Shown: one piece after another, positions 54,484 through 62,486 of the stretch
Numbering within the stretch: the first letter of the stretch is position 1
Layout: each line of letters begins with the position of its first letter
Source of the DNA: Aquimarina sp. AU58
GTDB taxonomy: Bacteria; Bacteroidota; Bacteroidia; Flavobacteriales; Flavobacteriaceae
Length of the DNA: 64,000 nt
Reading direction: 5' to 3'
Assembly: GCF_900312745.1 (NCBI RefSeq)
Contig: NZ_OMPD01000014.1
Location: forward strand, 2,046,001-2,110,000
Position numbers and translations under genes: made by a program
The notes under the pieces: model-generated
The model's input: only the letters and a program-made list of their open reading frames with translations
Database searches by the model: none
Told to the model about the DNA's origin: nothing

Positions 54484-55434
54484 ATGAAAACAATTAAGAA
54501 ATTTTTAGTTCTTCTAGGTGTGCTGTTCACCTTCGGAATTTTAGTAAACGCTACACAAGACCATCAGCCAGAAAAGCCACTAGCTCAAGAAATTCTGGAA
54601 GAAAAATTAGTAAATGATTATAATGTATATGCTATTGCAATGCCAGATAATCTTAATTTTTCGGGAGAATTAGTTCCTATAGAAAATCCGGATATAAGAG
54701 AGCGAATGGATAGAGAATTGTTGGTTAACACCTACTGGCAATCTAATGGTTTACTTCTTTTTAAGAGAGCTAATAAGTATTTCCCTATTATAGAACCGAT
54801 TCTTAAAGAGCAGGGTGTTCCTGATGATTTTAAATACCTGGCAGTAATAGAAAGTAGTTTAACTCAGGCAGTATCTCCTGCAAGAGCAACAGGTTTTTGG
54901 CAGATATTAAAAGGTACAGCTAAAGAATATGGACTAGAGGTAAACGAAAATGTAGATGAGCGTTATCATATTGAAAAATCTACAGAAGTGGCTTGTAGAT
55001 ATCTTAAAAGTGCAAAAGAAAAATTTGGCTCATGGACTTTGGCAGCAGCAGCATATAATGCAGGTAGAGCAGGGGTTAATAGAAGGTTAGAAAAACAAAA
55101 GGTGGCTTCGTACTATGATCTTTTGTTAGGAGAAGAGACGGGAAGATATGTGTTTAGAATTGTAGCAGTAAAAGAAATATTGAGCAACCCAAAGAAATAT
55201 GGTTTTAACTTTAGTGATGAAGATTTGTATACTCATATTCCTACATTTAATGTTCTGGTAGATGAACCTATTACAGATTTTACTGACTTTGCTGAGCAAT
55301 ATGATATCAATTATAAGATTCTAAAACTACATAATCCCTGGCTTAGAGAAGCCCGTTTAAATAATCATTCTGGTAAAGAATATCTTATAAAAATACCAAG
55401 AGAAGGATATTATAAAACGACAACAGGGCAATAA
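54484..55434 (+). CDS. Membrane-bound lytic murein transglycosylase-type protein (SLT domain)
   Basis: 316 residues with a signal peptide (FLVLLGVLFTFGILVNA). The SLT domain at about 105-225 has the catalytic glutamate in YLAVIESSL near 122, then SPARATGFWQILKGTAKEYGL and AAAAYNAGRAGVNR. No LysM repeats are visible in the C-terminal 90 residues, though the end (KEYLIKIPREGYY) recalls one. The enzyme cuts peptidoglycan glycan strands with formation of a 1,6-anhydro end. Confidence 0.92.
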   Translation: MKTIKKFLVLLGVLFTFGILVNATQDHQPEKPLAQEILEEKLVNDYNVYAIAMPDNLNFSGELVPIENPDIRERMDRELLVNTYWQSNGLLLFKRANKYFPIIEPILKEQGVPDDFKYLAVIESSLTQAVSPARATGFWQILKGTAKEYGLEVNENVDERYHIEKSTEVACRYLKSAKEKFGSWTLAAAAYNAGRAGVNRRLEKQKVASYYDLLLGEETGRYVFRIVAVKEILSNPKKYGFNFSDEDLYTHIPTFNVLVDEPITDFTDFAEQYDINYKILKLHNPWLREARLNNHSGKEYLIKIPREGYYKTTTGQ

Positions 55435-55568
55435 AAATTTGAGATTTTTTATTAAGTTAGCGACTTGTTTTAAGGTAGTTTCTACTCATGTTTGAAACTG
55501 CTTTTAATAAGAGAATGTTGTGTAGTTACACGTTCTTAGTTACCAGGTGATTACTAAAATTTAAATGT

Positions 55569-55937
55569 GTGAATACTTCAGTACTTATTTCGTTAATCTT
55601 AATTGGGTTATTAGCCGGGTTTTTTAGTGGTACATTGGGGATAGGAGGAAGTGTGATTATGATTCCCCTTTTGATTTTGTGGGTAAATTTTTCTCAACAC
55701 GAAGCACAAGGAACCAGTCTTGCCGTATTGGCAGTTCCTGTAACCTTATTAGCGGCATATAATTATTACCAGGAAGGGTTTGTAAATTGGAAATATGCAA
55801 TTATAATAGCCGTAACCTTTATTATTGGAGGATATTTGGGAAGCAAACTGGCAATTTCTATAAACCAGGCATTACTAAAAAAAATCTTTGGAGGTGTATT
55901 ATTACTAGTAGCCTTAAAAATGATAATGGGTAAATAG
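55569..55937 (+). CDS. TauE/SafE family membrane protein, half length
   Basis: 122 residues from a GTG start, with about four membrane helices (ISLILIGLLAGFFSGTLGIGGSVI; YAIIIAVTFIIGGYLGSKLA; IFGGVLLLVALKMIMG). The GIGGG-like motif LGIGGSVIMIP is the family mark. Full TauE/SafE proteins have about 250 residues and two such halves, so this is a one-repeat form that should dimerise. A sulfite or organic-anion exporter role is the family's, not shown here. Confidence 0.87.
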   Translation: MNTSVLISLILIGLLAGFFSGTLGIGGSVIMIPLLILWVNFSQHEAQGTSLAVLAVPVTLLAAYNYYQEGFVNWKYAIIIAVTFIIGGYLGSKLAISINQALLKKIFGGVLLLVALKMIMGK

Positions 55938-55944
55938 ATAGTTA

Positions 55945-56751
55945 TTAATTATCTTTTTTGTTACTTATAGAATCTCGCTCTCGCTTATATCTTTCGTATT
56001 CTTCGTCAATATTTCGTTCCTCATCTGTACGTCCGTCTTCATTTTCTTTTGCCTCAGCTTCAGCATTATTTATTTCAGTATTTAAATCCAGATCAGCAAT
56101 TAAAAGAGAAACGCCTTTAGATAACGAATTAAAGTGAATGTTGTATGAGTTACTTAGTGTTTCACTAGAGTGATGAGTAACAATTTTTCTAATATCTAAT
56201 ATTTTTTTATTTCCATCCATAAAATACATCATAGGAAAACCTAATGCATGCTTTAGTTTATTGATAATATATGAATCTTGATTGGTCTTTTCATCAATAT
56301 GAACTAAATGAATGTTACTATTGTATTCTTTTACTTTTTCTTTTAATTTCTCTTTATTATCCCAGAAGAGTACTACAAAATCAATCTGATCATGAAATCT
56401 ATCGGCTAAATCATTTAGTGCAGGAATTTCTCCAACACCAGGAACACACCAGGAAGCATATGTAATAAGAAAAATTGGTTTTTCGTAATCTCTTAAAAGA
56501 ATAGGGTCTCCTTTTAGTGGATATACATTAAAGTTATCCATATAGGTTCCGCTAAGGTGGTTGGTTACCAGGGAGTCAAATAAGAATTCTGCATGTTCTA
56601 GATCTTTATCTTTATATGCAAGATCAATTTTTTGGTTATATTTTACGATATGTGCCGAAATAGCAACCGAAAATGGTATTTGTCTTTCTTCTTGAGCAAA
56701 GGAATTGCTAAAATATAAAGAGAGTATTCCTAATACTAATAATTTCTTCAT
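55945..56751 (-). CDS. Thioredoxin-like (TlpA-type) exported protein with altered active site
   Basis: 268 residues from the ATG at 56751, with signal peptide LLVLGILSLYFSNSFA. The thioredoxin fold is marked by PIFLITYASWCVPGVGEIP and the cis-Pro loop ALGFPMMYFMDG. The usual WCxxC is WCVPG here, so the second cysteine is missing and ordinary dithiol exchange is not possible. The C-terminus is a long charged tail (NAEAEAKENEDGRTDEER). It could be a chaperone-like or one-cysteine variant. Confidence 0.85.
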   Translation of the reverse strand: MKKLLVLGILSLYFSNSFAQEERQIPFSVAISAHIVKYNQKIDLAYKDKDLEHAEFLFDSLVTNHLSGTYMDNFNVYPLKGDPILLRDYEKPIFLITYASWCVPGVGEIPALNDLADRFHDQIDFVVLFWDNKEKLKEKVKEYNSNIHLVHIDEKTNQDSYIINKLKHALGFPMMYFMDGNKKILDIRKIVTHHSSETLSNSYNIHFNSLSKGVSLLIADLDLNTEINNAEAEAKENEDGRTDEERNIDEEYERYKRERDSISNKKDN

Positions 56752-56901
56752 TATAAATAGATTACGGTAGCTAATGTAATATAATGCCATCAAAAAAAAC
56801 ATTTTTTAGGTGTAAAACTTTTGATGTTCACTTAATTAAAAAACGTTCTAAAGATTGTATTAAACTATCATTAAACGTAATTTTCTATACAATTAGTATG
56901 C

Positions 56902-57417
56902 CTAAATTTTCTTCATTTGCTGTTTCATCATAGTGATCTGATCCTTAAGCATATTGTGTTTATCTAATTTTTTGGCTTCTGTAAGCAACATTTGAGCTTC
57001 TCTTTTACGACGTTTTGTCATTGCAATACCCGCAAGATTTAATTTTGCCACGGCAAGATCTTGATTCATCGATAACCCCAGTTTTATTGCCTTTTTAAGG
57101 TGTTTTTCGGCTTGTGTGATGTTGGTCTGAGATAGCATAATACCAAGAAGATAATTGTAATATCCTTGTTGTTTTGTGGTAAGAGCGCTTTCTGGGTTTT
57201 TGATTTTGTCTAACCATTTTCTGGCACCATCAAAATCTTGTTTACGTAACCTTAAGAAAGCCAGGAGGATTAATTCGTTTTTAAAATATAAAAAGACGAA
57301 AATTGCAGCTAATAAAATAAGCATAATTCCATTACCTACATATCCTTCTACTATCTGCCATATTGCTACTCCGGTAACGATTGCTGCGATTACTAATTTT
57401 ATATTTTTATTGTACAT
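56902..57417 (-). CDS. TPR membrane protein
   Basis: 171 residues. Two N-terminal membrane helices (IKLVIAAIVTGVAIWQIVEG; GIMLILLAAIFVFLYF) are followed by TPR-like helices (DFDGARKWLDKI; GYYNYLLGIMLSQTNITQAEKHLKKAIKL; LAGIAMTKRRKREAQMLLTEA). A protein-protein contact role at the inner membrane is likely. It lies 8 bases after the DUF6263 gene and probably shares its transcript. Confidence 0.8.
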   Translation of the reverse strand: MYNKNIKLVIAAIVTGVAIWQIVEGYVGNGIMLILLAAIFVFLYFKNELILLAFLRLRKQDFDGARKWLDKIKNPESALTTKQQGYYNYLLGIMLSQTNITQAEKHLKKAIKLGLSMNQDLAVAKLNLAGIAMTKRRKREAQMLLTEAKKLDKHNMLKDQITMMKQQMKKI

Positions 57418-57425
57418 TTTTGACC

Positions 57426-58310
57426 TTATTTTATTGTTTTGTAGTTATTTTTAAATTTTATTGATGTCGGTATTTTGGTATCTGGCATAGTAGAGATTAA
57501 TGTATTTCCATTACATATACCTTCTGAGCTTCCTTCTAGCATAAGCCCCGTTTTGTTGTTAACTGTGATCCTTGCTTTTTGAGAACCCGATACTATTATA
57601 GTAGCGCTGGCATTCGTATTTTCCATTTCTATTTCTGATGTACCTGCAATTGTAGCACTCTCATCCATAATTGAAGCAATATTCCATTTATTTTTGCTTT
57701 TCATTTTACCGGTATACTCATTTTCCCAATTATCACCCACAGTAGCATTATTATCACCATAGATATACGTCATTTGCTCAAAATTACCTAATAATTGGTT
57801 GTCTCCCCATTGTTGATCCAAACTAATGCGAACTTGTTTTATAGTGTTAGGATCTGTGATACCAGCGTTTTTAATCATATTATCGATAAGGACTTCTGTT
57901 CCTTCTAAGGCATTAATTTTACCATTTTTTTGCATTACCATGGTAACAGGAGAATTGATAAGTCCTTGAAAAATACGCCCTTGTACATCTGTAGAATCTG
58001 GCGTTATAGAAGTATCCATATCCATAAGAACCCCTAGAGAAGGAGAACTTGTTTTCATTTTTAATGTTTGATATTTCATTTCTATATAAAACAAGCTGTT
58101 TTCTACTTTTGTCACTATAAAAGACATCTCTGCACTAATATCATTTGTAATTATTTGTTGCCCTCCAGAAATATCTTGCGTAATTATTTGTTCAGAATCC
58201 TGACGAATTGCAAAAGAATCTCCAACATTAAGATTATATTGCAAAGTAGTTTGCGAAAAACCAGTAATCGACAGTATTGATACTAGTATAAAAAGGATTG
58301 GTTTTTTCAT
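57426..58310 (-). CDS. DUF6263-type exported protein
   Basis: 294 residues from the ATG at 58310; a longer frame runs upstream over the rpmH promoter and is rejected. It has a signal peptide (ILFILVSILSITGFS) and a beta-rich body: YNLNVGDSFAIRQDSEQII, INSPVTMVMQKNGKINALEG and the late block TVNNKTGLMLEGSSEGICNG. This pattern is that of DUF6263 proteins of Bacteroidetes, of unknown function. It is divergent from rpmH. Confidence 0.8.
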   Translation of the reverse strand: MKKPILFILVSILSITGFSQTTLQYNLNVGDSFAIRQDSEQIITQDISGGQQIITNDISAEMSFIVTKVENSLFYIEMKYQTLKMKTSSPSLGVLMDMDTSITPDSTDVQGRIFQGLINSPVTMVMQKNGKINALEGTEVLIDNMIKNAGITDPNTIKQVRISLDQQWGDNQLLGNFEQMTYIYGDNNATVGDNWENEYTGKMKSKNKWNIASIMDESATIAGTSEIEMENTNASATIIVSGSQKARITVNNKTGLMLEGSSEGICNGNTLISTMPDTKIPTSIKFKNNYKTIK

Positions 58311-58380
58311 AAAAACAGGATTGCGATTTTCTTGTGCAAAGAAACTAATTTTTTTGGATAAAAAATATTTGATATTTACG

Positions 58381-58411
58381 TTTGTCAAAGTAAAAACTCT
58401 TTGTATATTTG
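58381..58411 (+). promoter_or_regulatory. Promoter of rpmH
   Basis: TTTG at 58381-58384, a 19-base spacer and TATATTTG at 58404-58411, an exact consensus match, about 75 bases before the start codon. Confidence 0.85.
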
Positions 58412-58486
58412 CCCGCAGTTTTGGGAAGAAATTCTCAGAAAAGATCGAATTAGATATTTCAAGAAGATTTATAAAGATATATAGCA

Positions 58487-58645
58487 ATGAAAAGAACGTT
58501 TCAACCATCGAAGAGAAAGAGAAAAAACAAACACGGTTTCAGAGAGCGTATGGCTTCTGCAAATGGTAGAAAGGTGTTGGCTCGTAGAAGAGCAAAAGGA
58601 AGAAAGAAGATATCTGTTTCGTCTGAACTAAGACATAAGCACTAA
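58487..58645 (+). CDS. rpmH: 50S ribosomal protein L34
   Basis: 52 residues, very basic. It has the invariant opening MKRTFQPSKRKRKNKHGFRE, then RMASANGRKVLARRRAKGRK, and a short tail KKISVSSELRHKH typical of Bacteroidetes. A consensus promoter precedes it and a terminator follows. It is not next to rnpA or dnaA here, in contrast to many other phyla. Confidence 0.97.
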   Translation: MKRTFQPSKRKRKNKHGFRERMASANGRKVLARRRAKGRKKISVSSELRHKH

Positions 58646-58669
58646 TGATAACGTTCATTAAAAATATTG

Positions 58670-58700
58670 AAGGTGTTACTTTATAGGTAACGCCTTTTTT
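58670..58700 (+). terminator. Terminator of rpmH
   Basis: AAGGTGTTAC pairs with GTAACGCCTT (one G-U pair) around TTTATAG and is followed by a T-run. It ends 46 bases before carB. Confidence 0.85.
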
Positions 58701-58745
58701 TATATCTAATACATAATTTTATAGAAAAAGCAATACCGTTATTAC

Positions 58746-61598
58746 ATGCCAAAAAGAGAAAAACTAAAGAGTATACTTATTATAGGATCGGGACCAATTG
58801 TTATTGGTCAAGCGTGTGAGTTTGATTATTCTGGTACACAAGCCCTACGTTCTTTAAGAGAAGATGGGATAGAAACGATTCTGATCAATTCGAATCCAGC
58901 TACAATTATGACAGATCCTTCTATGGCTGATCATATATACCTTAAACCATTAAATACAAAATCAATAATAGGGATTTTAAAAGAACACCCTCAGATTGAT
59001 GCTGTACTACCCACAATGGGAGGACAAACTGCTCTTAACCTTTGTATAGAAGCAGATGAAAAAGGAATATGGAAAGATTTTGATGTAGAGATCATAGGAG
59101 TAGATATTGATGCTATAAATATTACTGAAGATAGAGAGCAATTTAGAGAACTAATGCTTTCTATTGGGATTCCGATGGCTCCTCAGGCAACTGCCAATTC
59201 TTATTTAAAAGGAAAAGAGATCGCCCAGGAATTTGGATTTCCTCTTGTTATTAGAGCATCATATACACTTGGTGGTGCAGGGGCATCTTTTGTTTATAAA
59301 GAAGAAGACTTTGATACGTTACTTACTCGTGGGCTAGAAGTTTCTCCGATTCACGAGGTGATGATCGATAAAGCTCTGATCGGGTGGAAAGAATATGAAT
59401 TAGAATTGTTAAGAGATAATAATGATAATGTAGTTATTATTTGTACAATAGAGAATATGGACCCTATGGGAATCCATACCGGAGATTCGATTACGGTTGC
59501 TCCGGCAATGACGTTAAGTGATAAAACTTTTCAGCGTATGCGTGATATGGCAATCCATATGATGCGTAGTATTGGGGATTTTGCAGGAGGATGTAATGTA
59601 CAGTTCGCGGTAAGTCCCGATGAAAAAGAAGATATTATTGCTATCGAGATTAACCCTAGAGTTTCTCGTTCTTCTGCATTAGCATCAAAAGCAACAGGGT
59701 ATCCGATTGCCAAAATAGCAGCAAAACTGGCTATTGGATATAACCTGGATGAATTAGATAACCAGATTACCAAATCTACTTCTGCTTTATTCGAACCTAC
59801 ATTAGATTATGTAATTGTAAAAATACCACGATGGAATTTTGATAAGTTCGAAGGGTCTGATCGTACATTAGGACTTCAGATGAAATCTGTTGGAGAAGTA
59901 ATGGCAATCGGTAGATCGTTTCAGGAAGCATTGCATAAAGCAACTCAGTCTTTAGAAATTAAAAGAAACGGACTTGGTGCCGATGGAAAAGGGTATAAAG
60001 ACTATGATCAAATTATAGATAAACTTACCTATGCCAGCTGGGATCGTGTATTTGTAATCTATGATGCTATCCAAATGGGAATCCCATTAAGCAGAATACA
60101 CGAAATCACAAAAATAGATATGTGGTTCCTAAAACAATATGAGGAATTATATAATCTTGAAAAAGAAATTTCAACATATACCATTCAATCCCTTACCAAA
60201 GAATTAATACTAGAAGCAAAACAAAAAGGTTTTGCAGATAGACAGATAGCTCATATGGTAGGGTGTTATGAAAGTGAAGTATACAATAAGAGAGATGAAT
60301 TAGGGATAAAAAGAGTGTATAAATTAGTAGACACATGTGCTGCGGAATTTAAAGCTAAAACCCCTTATTTTTATTCTACTTTTGAAGCAGAAATAGAAAC
60401 ACCAGAAGGAGAAATATCGGTTTCTAATGAGAGTGTCGTTAGTGATAAAAAGAAAATTGTTGTTTTAGGTTCGGGGCCCAACAGGATCGGACAAGGGATA
60501 GAATTTGATTATTGTTGTGTGCATGGTGTTTTGGCATCTGCAGAGTGTGGATATGAAACGATAATGATCAATTGTAATCCAGAAACTGTATCTACCGATT
60601 TTGATACTGCCGACAAACTATATTTTGAACCTGTATTTTGGGAACATATTTATGATATTATCAGACATGAGAAACCCGAAGGAGTAATTGTTCAACTTGG
60701 TGGTCAAACAGCATTAAAACTTGCTGAAAAATTAGATCGCTACGGAATTAAGATTATAGGAACAAGTTACCAATCACTTGACCTTGCTGAAGATAGAGGG
60801 CATTTCTCTAAATTATTACAGGAAAACAATATTCCATATCCCGAGTTTGATATTGCAGAAACTGCAGATCAAGCACTTGAAGTGGCAGATCGTTTGGATT
60901 TTCCAATTTTGGTGAGACCATCTTATGTATTAGGAGGGCAAGGAATGAAGATCGTAATCAATAAGCAGGAATTAGAAGAGCATGTTGTCGACTTGTTACG
61001 CAAAATCCCTAATAATAAATTACTATTAGACCACTATCTGGATGGTGCGATCGAAGCAGAAGCAGATGCAATATGTGATGGTGAAAATGTATACATCATA
61101 GGAATTATGGAGCATATAGAGCCGTGTGGAATTCACTCAGGAGATTCTAATGCTACTTTACCTCCATTTAATTTGGGAGAATTTGTAATGCAACAGATTA
61201 AAGATCATACACATAAGATTGCTCTGGCTTTAAATACTGTGGGATTAATAAATATTCAGTTTGCTATCAAAGATGATACAGTATATATCATTGAAGCAAA
61301 TCCAAGAGCTTCGAGAACAGTACCTTTTATTGCTAAAGCATACGGAGAACCTTACGTAAATTATGCAACCAAAGTGATGCTGGGAGAAAAGAAAGTGACA
61401 GATTTTGATTTTAAACCCCACTTAGATGGATATGCCATTAAGCAACCCGTATTCTCTTTCAATAAATTCCCTAATGTTAATAAGAAATTAGGCCCAGAAA
61501 TGAAAAGTACAGGAGAGAGTATTTTGTTTATTGATGATCTTAAAGATGACCAATTTTATGATCTATATTCGAGACGTAAAATGTATTTGAGTAAATAG
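58746..61598 (+). CDS. carB: Carbamoyl-phosphate synthase large subunit, lacking the allosteric domain
   Basis: 950 residues. Two ATP-grasp halves are complete: half 1 from LIIGSGPIVIGQACEFDYSG with ASYTLGGAGASF, EINPRVSRSSALASKATG; half 2 from VLGSGPNRIGQGIEFDY with PSYVLGGQGM and EANPRASRTVPFIAKA. It ends soon after KLGPEMKSTGES, where the about 120-residue MGS-like regulatory domain of longer homologues (about 1070 residues) would begin. So the enzyme makes carbamoyl phosphate for arginine and pyrimidines but should lack ornithine/UMP control through that domain. No carA is in the window. Confidence 0.95.
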   Translation: MPKREKLKSILIIGSGPIVIGQACEFDYSGTQALRSLREDGIETILINSNPATIMTDPSMADHIYLKPLNTKSIIGILKEHPQIDAVLPTMGGQTALNLCIEADEKGIWKDFDVEIIGVDIDAINITEDREQFRELMLSIGIPMAPQATANSYLKGKEIAQEFGFPLVIRASYTLGGAGASFVYKEEDFDTLLTRGLEVSPIHEVMIDKALIGWKEYELELLRDNNDNVVIICTIENMDPMGIHTGDSITVAPAMTLSDKTFQRMRDMAIHMMRSIGDFAGGCNVQFAVSPDEKEDIIAIEINPRVSRSSALASKATGYPIAKIAAKLAIGYNLDELDNQITKSTSALFEPTLDYVIVKIPRWNFDKFEGSDRTLGLQMKSVGEVMAIGRSFQEALHKATQSLEIKRNGLGADGKGYKDYDQIIDKLTYASWDRVFVIYDAIQMGIPLSRIHEITKIDMWFLKQYEELYNLEKEISTYTIQSLTKELILEAKQKGFADRQIAHMVGCYESEVYNKRDELGIKRVYKLVDTCAAEFKAKTPYFYSTFEAEIETPEGEISVSNESVVSDKKKIVVLGSGPNRIGQGIEFDYCCVHGVLASAECGYETIMINCNPETVSTDFDTADKLYFEPVFWEHIYDIIRHEKPEGVIVQLGGQTALKLAEKLDRYGIKIIGTSYQSLDLAEDRGHFSKLLQENNIPYPEFDIAETADQALEVADRLDFPILVRPSYVLGGQGMKIVINKQELEEHVVDLLRKIPNNKLLLDHYLDGAIEAEADAICDGENVYIIGIMEHIEPCGIHSGDSNATLPPFNLGEFVMQQIKDHTHKIALALNTVGLINIQFAIKDDTVYIIEANPRASRTVPFIAKAYGEPYVNYATKVMLGEKKVTDFDFKPHLDGYAIKQPVFSFNKFPNVNKKLGPEMKSTGESILFIDDLKDDQFYDLYSRRKMYLSK

Positions 61599-61618
61599 TA
61601 TTTTATATATAGAATTTA

Positions 61619-61657
61619 TAAAAAACCAGATTGTATATCTACAATCTGGTTTTTTTT
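61619..61657 (+). terminator. Terminator of carB
   Basis: Fifteen-base perfect arms AAAAACCAGATTGTA / TACAATCTGGTTTTT around TATC, with eight T at the end. Confidence 0.9.
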
Positions 61658-61788
61658 GATTTGTCATATACATTAAAACTGTAGAGTCGTATACATTCGG
61701 GCCTATTTCTTAGTCTGGTTTTGTGTTTTACTTTTTTTATTCATGTTCCTTGGTCTAGATAACATCGCGCAAATAAAACTTTTATAGT

Positions 61789-61875
61789 ATGAAAAATTTA
61801 GATTTCAAAAAAATAGAAAAGCAAGAATTACATTCTATTATGGGGGAACAAGAAGAAGGAGTAGAGGGTTTATAG
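61789..61875 (+). CDS. Candidate 28-residue leader-like peptide
   Basis: ATG at 61789 to TAG at 61875. The peptide has the parts MKNLDFKKIEKQELHSI, then MGEQEEGVEGL. The first 18 residues look like the leader of class II bacteriocin or RiPP precursors of Flavobacteria (basic start, then an acidic-hydrophobic LxxQEL-x-x-I block and MG where GG is usual). The tail of nine residues is short and acidic. No modification or export genes are seen nearby in the window. Coding is not proven; the next ORF starts on the base after its stop. Confidence 0.4.
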   Translation: MKNLDFKKIEKQELHSIMGEQEEGVEGL

Positions 61876-61980
61876 ATGAAAATTCTGAAGAGATTGATTT
61901 TTGGTGATATAATTATTGTTATAGCTTTTTTATTAAATACATCTACCAACCAAATTCTAATAAATGAATATGAATTTTGA
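61876..61980 (+). CDS. Candidate 34-residue single-helix membrane peptide
   Basis: ATG at 61876 directly after the TAG of the 28-residue ORF, to TGA at 61980. The parts are MKILKRLIFGDIIIVIAFLL, then NTSTNQILINEYEF: a basic start, one membrane-spanning helix and a polar tail. The zero-base spacing suggests translational coupling. Function unknown; an immunity or export helper is only a guess from the leader-like partner. Confidence 0.38.
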   Translation: MKILKRLIFGDIIIVIAFLLNTSTNQILINEYEF

Positions 61981-62261
61981 AATGTATGATTTTGTTGTTT
62001 TATAAGTATCTGGATTGTGTAAAAAGTAATTTTTTTGTTAGAATTTTGGAAAAAACGCACATTTTGATCTAAAAAACATAGGTTTTTTGATAAGAATATT
62101 ATAGAAATATTACCAATCACTACCGAATAAGATTCGTAGATTTGTTAATTTAAAGTTAATTATGTGTTAAATAGAGTTAAACTATCTTTAATTCCTTTAA
62201 GTTTTTGATGTCGTTTTTCTGTTGAAATTTCCCCAAAATTAGCCATGCCTATTTTTAGTTT

Positions 62262-62316
62262 AACCCCTTGATTTTCAATAATGCAACAGTGTTGCATTAT
62301 TGAAAATCAAGGGGTT
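62262..62316. repeat. Perfect inverted repeat with 26-base arms
   Basis: The arms at 62262-62287 and 62291-62316 are exact reverse complements, beginning AACCCCTTGATTTTCAATAA and enclosing the loop AGT. No long T-run follows directly on either strand, so it is not a standard terminator. It lies 64 bases before the protease -33 box. Confidence 0.85.
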
Positions 62317-62379
62317 GTTTGTTCAGTTTAAAATTAGGTAAATGAAATGTAACTGTTTGTTTATTACGTGTTTGCCGTA

Positions 62380-62409
62380 TTTGTTTATTTGAATTTATCT
62401 CTACTTTTG
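62380..62409 (+). promoter_or_regulatory. Promoter of the subtilisin-like gene
   Basis: TTTG at 62380-62383, an 18-base spacer and TACTTTTG at 62402-62409. It would give a leader of about 70 bases. Confidence 0.75.
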
Positions 62410-62486
62410 AACAACAAATTTTAATGAGAGCTCAACTTTTAATTTAAACTTAGAATCAAACGTTTAACACAAAAATTCAAACAATA

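Larger units (their letters stand above)
61599..62486. other. Gap of 890 bases with terminator, two tiny ORFs and a long hairpin
   Basis: From left to right it holds the carB terminator (61619-61657), two abutting tiny ORFs (61789-61980), AT-rich sequence, a perfect 26-base-arm hairpin (62262-62316) and the protease promoter (62380-62409). Confidence 0.7.

Noticed and set aside
57426..58508. Longer N-terminus of the DUF6263 protein
   Set aside because: The extra 66 residues run over the rpmH promoter, and the signal peptide starts only at the ATG at 58310.
61782..62120. 112-codon minus-strand frame in the carB-protease gap
   Set aside because: It is antisense to the two tiny ORFs, and its composition (Ile, Phe, Asn, Lys) is what AT-rich non-coding DNA gives.
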